Origin: Pseudomonas sp. N3-W
GTDB taxonomy: Bacteria; Pseudomonadota; Gammaproteobacteria; Pseudomonadales; Pseudomonadaceae
NCBI RefSeq assembly: GCF_024970185.1
Contig: NZ_CP103965.1
Location: 2,662,001 to 2,726,000, forward strand
Length of the DNA: 64,000 bases
Direction: 5' to 3'
Shown piece after piece: positions 44,570 through 53,507 of the stretch. Position 1 is the stretch's first letter. Each line of letters starts with the position of its first letter. The position numbers were made by a program, and so were the translations under genes. The notes below the pieces were generated by a model. That model was given only the letters and a program-made list of their open reading frames with translations. It had not been told where the DNA came from and did not search any database.

Positions 44570-46003
44570 TCAGGCGAGCTGCTGCACAATGTCCCGCAGA
44601 CGGTCCAGGGCGATGTCGATGTCCAGCGTCTCGATGGCGCCAAAACCGAGGAAAAGCCCGGCCCGTGGCGGCTGCTGATAGAAAAAACTGTCGATCGCAT
44701 ACAGCCCGACTTCGACCTTTTTCGCCAATTCGATCACCAGCGCCAGGTCCATGGGCACCTTGCACAGCACCGCCATGTGGAACCCGGCACTGGTCGGCAC
44801 GGCTTCAAACCAGGGCGACAGATCGCCGGCCATGCGCGACAGAATCCGCTCACGGCGCCCGGCGTAAATGGCGTGGCAGCGGCGGATGTGCTTGAGCAGG
44901 CAGCCTTCGGCGATGAACTTGGCCAGTGCCCATTGCGGCAGGGTCGAGGTGTGCAGGTCAGAGAGCTGTTTGGCGCGGATCACCGCCTCAAGAATCGCCG
45001 GTGGCAGAATCGCGTAGCCCAGTCGCAGCTCCGGCAGCAGGGTTTTCGAGAAGGTGCCAACGTAGGCGACAATACCGCGCTCGTCCAGGCTTTGCAGGGA
45101 GTCGGCGGGCCGGCCCTCGTAGCGGAATTCGCTGTCATAGTCGTCCTCGATGATGATTGCGCCCAGCTCGTATGCCCGTTCGAGCAGCGCTTCGCGCCGT
45201 GCCTGGCTCATGGGCATGCCCAGCGGGAATTGGTGTGACGGTGTCACGTAGATCATCCGCGTACCGTCAGGAATCTTGTCCACCTGAAGGCCTTCGGCGT
45301 CCACCGGGACCCCGACTACCGTGGCGCCGTGGCTGGCGAATAACAGCCGTGCCGGCGGGTAGCCGGGGTCTTCCATGGCCACCAGGCTGCCGGGCCGGGT
45401 CAGCACCCGGGAGATCAGGTCCAGCGCCTGTTGAGCGCCGTTGCACACCACCACGTCTTCGTCCTGACAATTGACCCCACGGGAAAACGCGATGTGCCGG
45501 GCAATTGCGTTGCGCAGTGCCGGCAAGCCCTCGGGCTGGCTGTAAAACCCCTTGGTGCCGGACATTTGCCGCAACGCGTGAGCCGTGCAGCGCCGCCAGT
45601 CGTCCTGTGGAAACTGGCCCTTGCTGGTGGCGCCACCGATAAAGTCGTAGCGCAACGAGCCCTCAAGGGTTGGGTGGCGCAGAAACACCGGCAGGTTGCG
45701 CCAGGACTCGATGACCTCGCTGCTGGCCAGCTCCGAATGGCTCTGCTTGCGCACGATCCTCGACGGCCGTGCGTTGACATAGGTGCCCTTGCCGATCACC
45801 CCGGTCAGAAAGTTTTCGTAGGTCAGTTGCGAGTACGTATCGGAAATGGTCTTGCGCGAAATGCCCAGTTGCTCGGCCAGCAAACGGCTGGGCGGCAGCT
45901 GCGTGCCGGCTGCCAGACGACCGGTTTCAATCGCGCTGCGCAGTTGTTGGTACAACTGGCCCGTCAGGTCCTTGCGGCCGTTGATGACAACGTGAAGTTC
46001 CAT
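44570..46003 (-). CDS. MocR-type PLP-dependent transcriptional regulator
   Basis: A 477-residue fusion of an N-terminal GntR-like winged helix (ELHVVINGRKDLTGQLYQQLRSAIETG, RLLAEQLGISRKTISDTYSQL) and a class I aminotransferase-like domain. The PLP lysine lies in GTFSKTLLPELRLGY near residue 315, with DDYDSEFRYEGRP before it. The start at 46003 is preferred over the frame end at 46051. MocR proteins usually control a divergent gene, here the AhpD-like protein, and bind direct repeats in the shared intergenic region. Confidence 0.92.
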   Translation of the reverse strand: MELHVVINGRKDLTGQLYQQLRSAIETGRLAAGTQLPPSRLLAEQLGISRKTISDTYSQLTYENFLTGVIGKGTYVNARPSRIVRKQSHSELASSEVIESWRNLPVFLRHPTLEGSLRYDFIGGATSKGQFPQDDWRRCTAHALRQMSGTKGFYSQPEGLPALRNAIARHIAFSRGVNCQDEDVVVCNGAQQALDLISRVLTRPGSLVAMEDPGYPPARLLFASHGATVVGVPVDAEGLQVDKIPDGTRMIYVTPSHQFPLGMPMSQARREALLERAYELGAIIIEDDYDSEFRYEGRPADSLQSLDERGIVAYVGTFSKTLLPELRLGYAILPPAILEAVIRAKQLSDLHTSTLPQWALAKFIAEGCLLKHIRRCHAIYAGRRERILSRMAGDLSPWFEAVPTSAGFHMAVLCKVPMDLALVIELAKKVEVGLYAIDSFFYQQPPRAGLFLGFGAIETLDIDIALDRLRDIVQQLA

Positions 46004-46090
46004 ACCGGCGGGGCTCCTGATGACGGTGGGGTCGCGCCAGATTAACCCCATTGCGATGCCTTGCAGAAGTTGCGCGCAGGAAAAACCGCA

Positions 46091-46140
46091 GATTGGTCTG
46101 CTGCCGGGTGGTCCACGGGTTTTTCGCCGAATTGGATCTG
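46091..46140. promoter_or_regulatory. Candidate MocR operator (spaced direct repeat)
   Basis: GATTGGTCTG at 46091-46100 and ATTGGATCTG at 46131-46140 form an imperfect direct repeat 40 bases apart, about four helical turns, inside the MocR/AhpD-like divergent region. Direct repeats are typical MocR targets. Confidence 0.4.
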
Positions 46141-46198
46141 TAACGCCCCTTTGTCAGCGTTTACCGTGCAGGCACCTATTCGTGTAACGAGACCTCCA

Positions 46199-46639
46199 AT
46201 GAACCCGCGCCTTGACTACTACAGCGCCTCGCCCAAGGCGATGAAAGCGATGATCGCCATGGAGGCCCTGACCAGCAGCCTGAGCATCGAACCGGGCCTG
46301 TTGCACCTGATCAAGGTCCGCGCTTCGCAACTCAACGGCTGTGCTTTTTGCACCGACATGCATTCGGTGGATGCGCGGCGGCTGGGGGAAACCGAGCGCC
46401 GTCTGTTCGCAATTGTGGTCTGGCGGGACAGCGAGTTCTTCAGTCCCCGTGAGCGGGCTGCGCTGGCCTGGACCGAGGCGGTGACGCTGCTGGCACAAAG
46501 TCATGTGCCGGACGATGTGTATGCCCAGGCGCGGGAACAGTTTGATGAGGCGCAGTTGGTGGACCTGACCATGGCCGTGACCACCATCAACAGCTGGAAC
46601 CGGCTGGCGGTGAGTTTTCGGCAGGTTCCCAGTGATTGA
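46199..46639 (+). CDS. Carboxymuconolactone decarboxylase/AhpD-like protein
   Basis: A 146-residue helical protein starting MNPRLDYYSASPKAMKAM. The redox motif CAFCTDMHS (CxxCxxxH) near residues 46-54 is the AhpD signature, and RERAALAWTEAVTLL follows. Such proteins act as alkylhydroperoxidase-like reductants. ACGAGACCTCC precedes the ATG. Divergent from the MocR regulator, which probably activates it. Physiological substrate unknown. Confidence 0.9.
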   Translation: MNPRLDYYSASPKAMKAMIAMEALTSSLSIEPGLLHLIKVRASQLNGCAFCTDMHSVDARRLGETERRLFAIVVWRDSEFFSPRERAALAWTEAVTLLAQSHVPDDVYAQAREQFDEAQLVDLTMAVTTINSWNRLAVSFRQVPSD

Positions 46640-46659
46640 GATTCTTGAGAGCGACTACA

Positions 46660-47165
46660 TCCCTGTGGGAGCCGGGCTTGCCCGCGATGGCGGTGGGTCC
46701 TTCAGCAGGGATGGTGCCTGACACGGCCCCATCGCGGGCAAGCCCGCTCCCACAGTGGATCGCGGTCGAACGCCGATTTTGTGTTCACAGAAGATCAACT
46801 GTGGGAGCTGGGCTTGCCCGCGATAGCGGTGGGTCATCAGCAAGGATGGCGACTGACACTGCCCCTTCGCGGGCAAGCCCGCTCCCACACTGGATCGCGG
46901 TCGAACGCCGATTTTGTGTTCACTGAAGATCAACTGTGGGAGCCGGGCTTGCCCGCGATAGCGGTGGGTCATTTGGCAAGGATGGTGCCTGATACTGCGC
47001 CATCGCGGGCAAGCCCGCTCCCACAGTGGATCTCTGCCGAGTGCCAATTTTTGTATTCACTGAAGAACCCTGTGGGAGCCGGGCTTGCCCGCGATAGCGG
47101 TGGGTCATCAGCAAGGATGGCGACTGACACTGCCCCATCGCGGGCAAGCTCGCGCCCACAGGGGA
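46660..47165 (-). repeat. REPIN tandem array (four units)
   Basis: Four units of about 135 bases have GTGGGAGC cores near 46666, 46802, 46934 and 47072. They use the same spacer as the 25.8-28.3 kb array but in the opposite orientation (the spacer reads CACTGAAGATCAACTG here). No gene lies in it. Confidence 0.9.
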
Positions 47166-47193
47166 TTGTGTTCGTTACGGTAGACTCAAACGA

Positions 47194-47538
47194 TCACCTG
47201 CCCAACAACGGCAACGTCGCGCTGTCCGGCGCCGGCCGCTGCGGCTTTACCGACGTCCCGAATGTACTGCCCATCCGTGTACTGGTCGCCGCCGGCGTGG
47301 CCAGCCCGAGCTGATTCGGTGGTCGTTTATCCACGGGCACATCCTGCGCCTCCTGATTGCTTTTCGCCGCCGCCGTGCCCTCGGGGTTGTTGCCCATCTG
47401 CCGGCTCAGGCAGTTGTAATCGGGGGCCTTGTAGCCCGCGACACTGACCTCCACGCAGCCCAACGGCTCTGCCGCCTGCGCCATGCCCACGGCTGTCATC
47501 AACAACGCGCCGCCCGCCACGTTCAACAGGTATTTCAT
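47194..47538 (-). CDS. Small exported protein of unknown function
   Basis: A 114-residue protein starting MKYLLNVAGGALLMTAVGMAQA with a signal peptide. The mature part begins AEPLGCVEVSVAGYKAPDYNCLS with two cysteines, followed by a Pro/Ala-rich, probably disordered tail. The frame extends to 47715 without support. It is divergent from the vreA-like gene with a shared region of about 125 bases, so it may belong to the same regulatory unit. Not recognised. Confidence 0.7.
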   Translation of the reverse strand: MKYLLNVAGGALLMTAVGMAQAAEPLGCVEVSVAGYKAPDYNCLSRQMGNNPEGTAAAKSNQEAQDVPVDKRPPNQLGLATPAATSTRMGSTFGTSVKPQRPAPDSATLPLLGR

Positions 47539-47630
47539 CAAAGGCCTCCTGGCCGGCCCGACGGGGCCATGCTCAGGTTCGAGTCTAGTGCAAAGCCCTT
47601 GACCGTCCCGTGATGGTTTTTTTGCACCGG

Positions 47631-47648
47631 CCGTCACACCACATTCAT
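47631..47648 (+). promoter_or_regulatory. PHO-box-like site upstream of vreA
   Basis: CCGTCAC-ACCA-CATTCAT resembles the PhoB consensus (two CTGTCAT heptamers separated by four bases), with five of seven matches in each half. It lies 15 bases before the ATG at 47663. If this is the true PhoB site, a later start such as GTG at 47690 would be more natural. The P. aeruginosa vre operon is known to be PhoB dependent. Confidence 0.45.
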
Positions 47649-47662
47649 AAACAAGCCTCAGC

Positions 47663-48394
47663 ATGGCGGTTTTCAGGGGTACGTCAGCCGTGCAGCGAGG
47701 CAGCGCCAGATCCACTCAGGTTCGTCGGTTTTGCCTGGTGTTGTTGTGCTGGACGCTCTCGTCCTGGGTCTGGGCGACGCCTGCTGATTCGCGCACGCCG
47801 AGGGCTCTGGATATCCCGGCCCAGGAGTTGGCGACGGCACTCGATCGATTCAGTCGCGCCACCGGCATGGCGGTGCTGGTGGACCGGCAGTTGACTCGCG
47901 GCAGGCGTTCGGTGGCGATCAAGGGCACGCTGAGTGCCGGTGACGCTCTGGATCGATTGTTGGCCGGCAGCGGCTTGATGGCCCGTTACGCCCGAGAGGA
48001 TGCGTTCACCTTGCAAGTCGCGCAGGTCCGCGAGGTGCCCGTTGGTAAAGAGCTGGCGGGCAATGGCTCATCGCTGCACGGCAGCAGTTATGCGACAGCG
48101 ATTCAGGCCGCCATCGAGCGCGAACTGTGTCGCTGGACAATGACCCGCCCCGGCAGTTTTCGGGCGTTGCTGCAACTGTGGATCGGGCGTGACGGGGTGG
48201 TGCAACACAGCCGGCTGGTCGGTTCCACAGGTGATTTTCAGCGCGATGCTGTGCTGGTGGACAGTTTACGAAACCTCGACATCGACCGGCCGGCGCCCAG
48301 TTCGCTACGCCAGCCGGTGACTTTGCTCTTGCTACCGGAGTCGTCAGGAAAACGCATGGAATGCACACAACGGGAAGGAGTTTCCGGGGGATGA
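47663..48394 (+). CDS. vreA: VreA-like receptor protein (STN plus TonB-like domain)
   Basis: A 243-residue exported protein. After a signal region (RRFCLVLLCWTLSSWVWA) comes an STN secretin/TonB signalling domain (ALDIPAQELATALDRFSRATGMAVLVD, then TLSAGDALDRLLAGSGLMAR) at about 50-120. A TonB-C-like segment fills about 150-232. There is no beta-barrel. This is the odd architecture of VreA from the P. aeruginosa PUMA3 cell-surface signalling system, which senses without being a transporter. The gene overlaps the sigma factor by four bases. The start is uncertain (47663 ATG or 47690 GTG). Confidence 0.82.
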   Translation: MAVFRGTSAVQRGSARSTQVRRFCLVLLCWTLSSWVWATPADSRTPRALDIPAQELATALDRFSRATGMAVLVDRQLTRGRRSVAIKGTLSAGDALDRLLAGSGLMARYAREDAFTLQVAQVREVPVGKELAGNGSSLHGSSYATAIQAAIERELCRWTMTRPGSFRALLQLWIGRDGVVQHSRLVGSTGDFQRDAVLVDSLRNLDIDRPAPSSLRQPVTLLLLPESSGKRMECTQREGVSGG

Positions 48395-48936
48395 AAGACA
48401 CCGGACAAAGTTCGATGGTCAGGCTGTTCCTGACGTCCTACGACGATTTCAAGGTGCGCCTGCGCCGCCGTCTCGGTTCGGAGGATCTGGCCAACGACGT
48501 GCTGCACGAGACGTACTTGCGTGTCGACCGCATGGACGCGCCGCCGGACATCGCCCAGCCCAACGCCTATCTCTATCGCATGGCCCTGAACATCGCCGCT
48601 GACCGGCGTCAGGCCGATGCACGTTTGCTCACTGGCAGTGAAATCGAAGAACTGCTGCAAGTGTCCGACGACGCCCTGGACCCGGCGCGAGTGGTGGGTG
48701 GCCAGAAGGAAATCCAGACGCTGCTCAAGGCGCTGTACGAGCTGCCGGCGCGGCGGCGCAAGATCTTTGTCGCGGCGCGTCTGGAAGAGGCGCCACACCT
48801 GGAAATCTCGCAGCGTTTTGGCATCTCGACACGCATGGTCGAGAAGGAAATCAAGGCCGCCCTGGGTCACTGCGCCGCCCGCCTTGAAAGAAAAGTCATT
48901 CAGCGGTTCGGTCCCGGGGCGGGAAAACCGTCTTGA
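48391..48936 (+). CDS. vreI: ECF sigma factor, FecI/VreI-like
   Basis: A 181-residue extracytoplasmic-function sigma factor. Region 2 (DVLHETYLRVDRMD, PNAYLYRMALNIAADRRQA) binds core polymerase and the -10 element. Region 4 (LPARRRKIFVAARLEEAPHLEISQRFGISTRMVEKEIKAAL) binds the -35 element. The iron-starvation type layout and the operon with an STN protein and a FecR protein identify a cell-surface signalling cascade. The start ATGA overlaps the vreA stop. By analogy with PUMA3 it should transcribe the genes from the phdA-like gene onward. Confidence 0.87.
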   Translation: MKDTGQSSMVRLFLTSYDDFKVRLRRRLGSEDLANDVLHETYLRVDRMDAPPDIAQPNAYLYRMALNIAADRRQADARLLTGSEIEELLQVSDDALDPARVVGGQKEIQTLLKALYELPARRRKIFVAARLEEAPHLEISQRFGISTRMVEKEIKAALGHCAARLERKVIQRFGPGAGKPS

Positions 48937-48973
48937 AAGTAGAGAATGAACCAATCCGTGAGTATCCCCGCGC

Positions 48974-49915
48974 TTGAACATCTTTCGTTTGTCACCCCCT
49001 GAGGCGAAGCCCCAAGACCGGCTGCACACTGAAGCCCGGGACTGGTTGCTGCTGTTGACCTCGGGCCGCGCCACCGTTGCCGACGCCCGGGCGTTGCGTG
49101 AATGGTGCGAGCAGAGCGCCGAGCACGCGCAAGCGTTCGAACAGACCAAGGCCTTGTGGCAGAGCCTGAAACTGGCCGCCGAAACATTGCAGGCGCCACG
49201 GCACTTTGGGCGGCGGGCGTTTCTCGGTGGCGCGGTGGCGGCATCGGCGGCGTTCTTGCTGGTTCGTTACACGGTGCCGGGTGGTTTTTCCGGTATCGGC
49301 GCTGACTACATCACCGAGGTGGGGGAACAGCGTCGGTTTGAGCTGGGCGATGGTGTGAGTCTGGAGCTCAACACACAGACTCGTATCAGTCGTCGTGACG
49401 AGGGCAATGGGCGCGAGGATTTGCAGTTGCTCAGTGGTGAAGTGGAGGTCCAGGCCCATGCCCAGACGCCGCTCAGGGTCCAGGCCGGGGCAGGGTGGTT
49501 GAGTGCCAGCCAGGCGCGCTTCAACCTGCGCAATATTGATCAGAGTGTCTGCGTCACCTGCCTGGCCGGTGCGGTGCAGGTAGACGTTCAGGGGCGCAGC
49601 ATTCGTCTGGGGCAAGGTCAGCAATTGACCTGGGACGCGAGGCAGGTCGGCATCCCGCAAACGGTGGACACCGCCAACGTGATCGCCTGGCGCCAGCAGG
49701 TACTGGTATTCAACGACGCGCCCCTGAGCCAGGTAATCGACGAAATCAACCGCTACCGCCCCGGCATGTTGTTGCTGCTCAACACCGAGGTGGGCAAACG
49801 CAAGGTCCAGGCACGGTTCAGCCTGGATCAGCTGGCGGGTGTGGCATTGCTGATTCGGGATGCGTACGGGGTCAAGTGCACCGAGTTGCCGGGCGGGGTG
49901 GTGGTGCTCAGTTGA
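48974..49915 (+). CDS. vreR: FecR-type sigma regulator, VreR-like
   Basis: A 313-residue inner-membrane anti-sigma/sigma-regulator. The cytoplasmic N-terminal domain (ARDWLLLLTSGRATVADARALREWCEQ) binds the sigma factor. One membrane helix at about 79-97 (GRRAFLGGAVAASAAFLLVRY) leads to the periplasmic FecR domain (ELGDGVSLELNTQTRI). A C-terminal STN-like part at about 235-313 interacts with the receptor. A TTG at 48974 is the first possible start because a stop lies 13 bases upstream. It has no strong ribosome site and may depend on coupling to the sigma gene. A REPIN array follows. Confidence 0.85.
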   Translation: MNIFRLSPPEAKPQDRLHTEARDWLLLLTSGRATVADARALREWCEQSAEHAQAFEQTKALWQSLKLAAETLQAPRHFGRRAFLGGAVAASAAFLLVRYTVPGGFSGIGADYITEVGEQRRFELGDGVSLELNTQTRISRRDEGNGREDLQLLSGEVEVQAHAQTPLRVQAGAGWLSASQARFNLRNIDQSVCVTCLAGAVQVDVQGRSIRLGQGQQLTWDARQVGIPQTVDTANVIAWRQQVLVFNDAPLSQVIDEINRYRPGMLLLLNTEVGKRKVQARFSLDQLAGVALLIRDAYGVKCTELPGGVVVLS

Positions 49916-49924
49916 TGCTGTGCT

Positions 49925-51065
49925 GACTGTGCCGACCCCATCGCGGGCAAGCCCGCTCCCACAGTGGATCTATGCCGAACACCAATTTTATGTTCACTGA
50001 AGATCAACTGTGGGAGCCGGGCTTGCCCGCGATAGCGGTGGGTCATTCAGCAGGGATGGTGACTGACACTGCGCCATCGCGGGCAAGCCCGCTCCCACAC
50101 TGGATCTGTGCCGAACACCAATTTTATGTTCACTGAAGACCAGCTGTGGGAGCCGGGCTTGCCCGCGATAGCGGTGGGTCATTTGGCAATGATGGTGACT
50201 GACACTACGCCATCGCGAGCAAGCTCGCTCCCACAGTGGATCGCTGCCGAGCGCCAATGTTGTGTTCACTGCAGATCAACTGTGGGAGCCGGGCTTGCCC
50301 GCGATAGCGGTGGGTCATTTGGCAATGATGGTGACTGACACTGCCCCATCGCGGGCAAGCCCGCTCCCACACTGGATCTGTGCCGAACCCCAATTTTGTG
50401 TTCACTGAAGATCAACTGTGGGAGCCGGGCTTGCCCGCGATGGCGGTGGGTCATTTGGCAATGATGGTGACTGACACTGCCCCATCGCGGGCAAGCCCGC
50501 TCCCACAGTGGATCGCTGCCGAGCGCCAATGTTGTGTTCACTGCAGATCAACTGTGGGAGCCGGGCTTGCCCGCGATAGCGGTGGGTCATTTGGCAACGA
50601 TGGTGACTGACACGGCCCCATCGCGGGCAAGCCCGCTCCCACACTGGATCGCTGTCGAGCGCCAATTTTGTGTTCACAGAAGACCAACTGTGGGAGCCGG
50701 GCTTGCCCGCGATGGCGGTGGGTCATCAGCAAGGATGGTGACTGACACTGCCCCATCGCGGGCAAGCCCGCTCCCACAGTGGATCGCTGCCGAGCGCCAA
50801 TTTTGTGTTCACTGAAAATCAACTGTGGGAGCCGGGCTTGCCCGCGATAGCGGTGGGTCATTTGGCAATGATGGTGACTGACACTGCGCCATCGCGGGCA
50901 AGCCCGCTCCCACACTGGATTGCTGCCGAGCGCCAATTTTTGTATTCACCGAAGATCAACTGTGGGAGCCGGGCTTGCCCGCGATAGCGGTGGGTCATTA
51001 GCAATGATGGTGACTGACACGGCCCCATCGCGGGCAAGCTCGCTCCCACATTGGATCTCTGTCTA
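49925..51065 (-). repeat. REPIN tandem array (eight units)
   Basis: Eight units of about 136 bases have GTGGGAGCCGGGC cores near 50009, 50145, 50281, 50416, 50551, 50689, 50824 and 50961. They are the same family and orientation as the 46.7-kb array. The array fills the interval between the vreR-like and phdA-like genes. ORFs here translate the repeat. Confidence 0.92.
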
Positions 51066-51241
51066 GCTCCAACTTTGTATTCTCCCAGACCCATCCGGGT
51101 GCCTACCTCCCACTCCCCACATGAAGCTTTCATGACAAAAGTTCGGTAGCCGATCGCCTTTCCCGTCATGCCTATGTGACGCGCTTGAGGGGGCCGCAAG
51201 GCCACTTTTTTAAGCCGAGGCGGGAAGCCGGGAGTGAGGCG
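51066..51241 (+). promoter_or_regulatory. Upstream region of the phdA-pdtB operon
   Basis: The only unique sequence before the operon. GGTAGCC (51145-51151) and CGTC (51164-51167) form a plausible ECF-type -35/-10 pair. CCGTCAT (51163-51169) is also one half of a PHO box. GGGAGTGAGGCG just before 51242 is a good ribosome site. The assignments are tentative. Confidence 0.35.
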
Positions 51242-51853
51242 ATGGGAACTATGGAACGCTATTCGAAAGTGGGCATGCAGGAACTCGATCAACGCTTGTC
51301 GAAGATCGTCGAGGCCGCGCGCAAGAAGCCAGTGTCGGTGTATCGCTATGGCGCGCCGTGGGTCTGGATCGTGTCGCAGGATGACTGGCAGGGCGCCTTG
51401 AAAGAAGTGTCCAGCTACATCCCGCCGGGGCATTCGCTGGTGCTGCTGCGCCCACAGATCGACGACCTGCTGGACGAACACCGCGACGTCCTGCACGGCC
51501 TCAATGCCGAACCCGGCATGCTCATCGCCCCGCAAACCGTGATGCACATCCTGCTGTTGCAACTGCTCTATTCGGTGCCCAGCGAGCAGCAGCTCTACGA
51601 GCAGCTCAATTACAACCTGCTGTTCCGCTGGTTCGTCGGCCTGGACCTCAATCAGAAGGTCTGGAGCTTCAATGTCCTCAGTCGCGACATCGCCACCCTG
51701 CTCAATGACCCGCGGGCGGTGCAACTGATCCAGAAAATCATTGGCGAAGTGTTCTGCGGTGCCTTGCTGCAAATGCCCGAGTTCTCCTTGAACTTCGCGC
51801 TGTTGCACACCTGGCTGGGCAAACACGTGGCGACTTCGACAGCCAGCAATTGA
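51242..51853 (+). CDS. phdA: PhdA-like protein: Phd-type N-terminus plus InsH-type transposase segment
   Basis: A 203-residue chimera. Residues 1-75 resemble Phd/YefM antitoxins (MERYSKVGMQELDQRLSKIVEAARKKPVSVYRYG...VWIVSQDDW). Residues 75-175 look like the N-terminal domain of IS5/InsH transposases (LLQLLYSVPSEQQLYEQLNYNLLFRWFVGLDLNQKVWS). No catalytic DDE part follows, so it cannot be a transposase. In P. aeruginosa an equivalent gene, phdA (PA0691), precedes pdtB. The stop overlaps the TpsB start by four bases, so it is an operon member. A DNA-binding or regulatory role is plausible. Confidence 0.8.
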   Translation: MGTMERYSKVGMQELDQRLSKIVEAARKKPVSVYRYGAPWVWIVSQDDWQGALKEVSSYIPPGHSLVLLRPQIDDLLDEHRDVLHGLNAEPGMLIAPQTVMHILLLQLLYSVPSEQQLYEQLNYNLLFRWFVGLDLNQKVWSFNVLSRDIATLLNDPRAVQLIQKIIGEVFCGALLQMPEFSLNFALLHTWLGKHVATSTASN

Positions 51854-53493
51854 GTGGGCCAAACGCCGTGCAGACGGCGACGGTCATTGCGAATTCAGGG
51901 GGTGGTGTGGAGCATCTTTTCAAGTCACGGCTGGCGCTGTGGGGCTGGCTGCTGGTGACGGCGGGCGCGCAATCGGCGCTGGCCGACGAAGCCGTTCCGG
52001 CCAGGCTGGTCGATGTGAACGAGTACTTCGTGCGTGGCAACACCGTGCTCGATGCCCGGGCCATTGAAGAAGCGGTGTACCCGTTTCTCGGCCCGCAAAA
52101 AGCCCTGACCGATATCGAAGGCGCCCGTGAAGCGTTGCAAAAAGCCTATCAGGCGCACGGTTATCAATCGGTGTTCGTCGAGCTGCCGGAGCAGAAAGTC
52201 GAGGACGGCATCGTCTATCTGCACGTCAGCGAAACCAAAGTCGGCCGGGTGCGGGTGGTCGGCGCCAAACACTATTCGCCCGTGGATATTCGCGAAGACG
52301 TGCCGGCGCTGAAAGAAGGCGAGGTGCCGGATTTCAGCAAGGTCCAGGGCGAACTCGCACAACTGAACAAGACCCCGGGGCGGCAGGTCATGCCGCTGGT
52401 CCGCGAAGGCCAGCGCCCCGGCACCATGGACGTGGATTTGCAGGTTGAAGACCAAAGCCCGTGGCAGGCCAGCGTCGGCCTGAACAACGACTACAGCGCC
52501 GGCACCGAAAAACTGCGCGCCGTCACCAGCCTCGGCTACAACAACCTCTGGCAGCTCGGCCACAGCATCTCGCTGACCTTCTTCACCGCCCCGCAAGACA
52601 CCGACAATGCCAAGGTCTGGTCCGGCGCCTATACCGCGCCCCTGAGCGAGCGCTGGAGCCTGCAATTCTCCGGTTACCAGTCCGACAGCAACGTCGCCAC
52701 CATTGGCGGCAGCAACGTGTTGGGCAAGGGCCATTCCTACGGGGTGTCGGCGATCTACACGCTGCCGTCCGCTGGCAACTGGTCCAACTCGTTGTCTGCC
52801 GGTATCGATTTCAAGGACTTCGACGAGCAACTGACCCTGGGCGGCGAAAGCGACAAGGTGCCGCTCAAATACGCGCCGTTCACCTTCGCCTACAACGGCT
52901 TCCACTACACGGAAAACACCCAGCTGGGCCTCGGCCTGAGCTTGGTGGCCGGCACCCGCAGCCTGTTTGGCTACGGCAGTTCCGACCAGGATTTCGACTA
53001 CAAACGCTACCGCGCCAGTCCCAGCTTCGCCGTGCTCAAGGGCGACAGCAGTTTCACTTACACCTTCGCCAACGACTGGCAAACCGCGAGCAAAGCCGCG
53101 TTCCAGCTGGCGTCCGGGCCGCTGGTTTCCAACGAGCAATTCTCCGCCGGCGGCGCGACGTCGGTACGCGGCTACCTGGCCGCCGAACGCACGGGCGACG
53201 ACGGCGTGCTGCTCAGTCAGGAGCTGCGCACGCCATCACTGGCCAAGTACCTGGGCACCTACGTTCAGGAGTGGCGTTTCTACGCCTTCGCCGAAGGCGC
53301 CCAGTTGTACCTGCGAGACGAACTGCCCGATCAGGACGCCGATTACGCCCTGGCCAGTATTGGCCTGGGCACCCGCGCGAGCCTGCGCAAATGGCTGTCC
53401 GGCAGTCTGGACTGGGGCTATCCGCTGCTCGATGGGCCGAACACGCAGAAACACGATTCGCGCCTGCATTTCAACCTTCAGGCCACATTCTAA
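51850..53493 (+). CDS. pdtB: TpsB two-partner-secretion transporter (ShlB/FhaC/HecB family)
   Basis: Outer-membrane protein of about 547 residues. After a signal region (LALWGWLLVTAGAQSALA) come POTRA domains (VDVNEYFVRGNTVLDARAIEEAVYPF, then VGRVRVVGAKHYSPVDI) at about 55-205. A 16-strand barrel follows with the VRGYL motif near 435, and the C-terminal residue is phenylalanine. Such proteins export a large TpsA partner through the outer membrane. No TpsA gene lies here. The start is uncertain (TTG 51850 or a later GTG near 51907). It corresponds to PdtB (PA0692) of P. aeruginosa. Confidence 0.88.
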   Translation: MSGPNAVQTATVIANSGGGVEHLFKSRLALWGWLLVTAGAQSALADEAVPARLVDVNEYFVRGNTVLDARAIEEAVYPFLGPQKALTDIEGAREALQKAYQAHGYQSVFVELPEQKVEDGIVYLHVSETKVGRVRVVGAKHYSPVDIREDVPALKEGEVPDFSKVQGELAQLNKTPGRQVMPLVREGQRPGTMDVDLQVEDQSPWQASVGLNNDYSAGTEKLRAVTSLGYNNLWQLGHSISLTFFTAPQDTDNAKVWSGAYTAPLSERWSLQFSGYQSDSNVATIGGSNVLGKGHSYGVSAIYTLPSAGNWSNSLSAGIDFKDFDEQLTLGGESDKVPLKYAPFTFAYNGFHYTENTQLGLGLSLVAGTRSLFGYGSSDQDFDYKRYRASPSFAVLKGDSSFTYTFANDWQTASKAAFQLASGPLVSNEQFSAGGATSVRGYLAAERTGDDGVLLSQELRTPSLAKYLGTYVQEWRFYAFAEGAQLYLRDELPDQDADYALASIGLGTRASLRKWLSGSLDWGYPLLDGPNTQKHDSRLHFNLQATF

Positions 53494-53507
53494 AAAGGAG
53501 CATGTTC

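Noticed and set aside
49925..51065. Possible CRISPR array
   Set aside because: The period is 135 bases, the repeats are inverted REP pairs, and the spacers are conserved rather than unique; no cas genes are nearby.
52461..53507. Long upstream extension of the ExbB-fusion frame
   Set aside because: It overlaps the TpsB gene in another frame; the true start at 53508 has a ribosome site and signal peptide.
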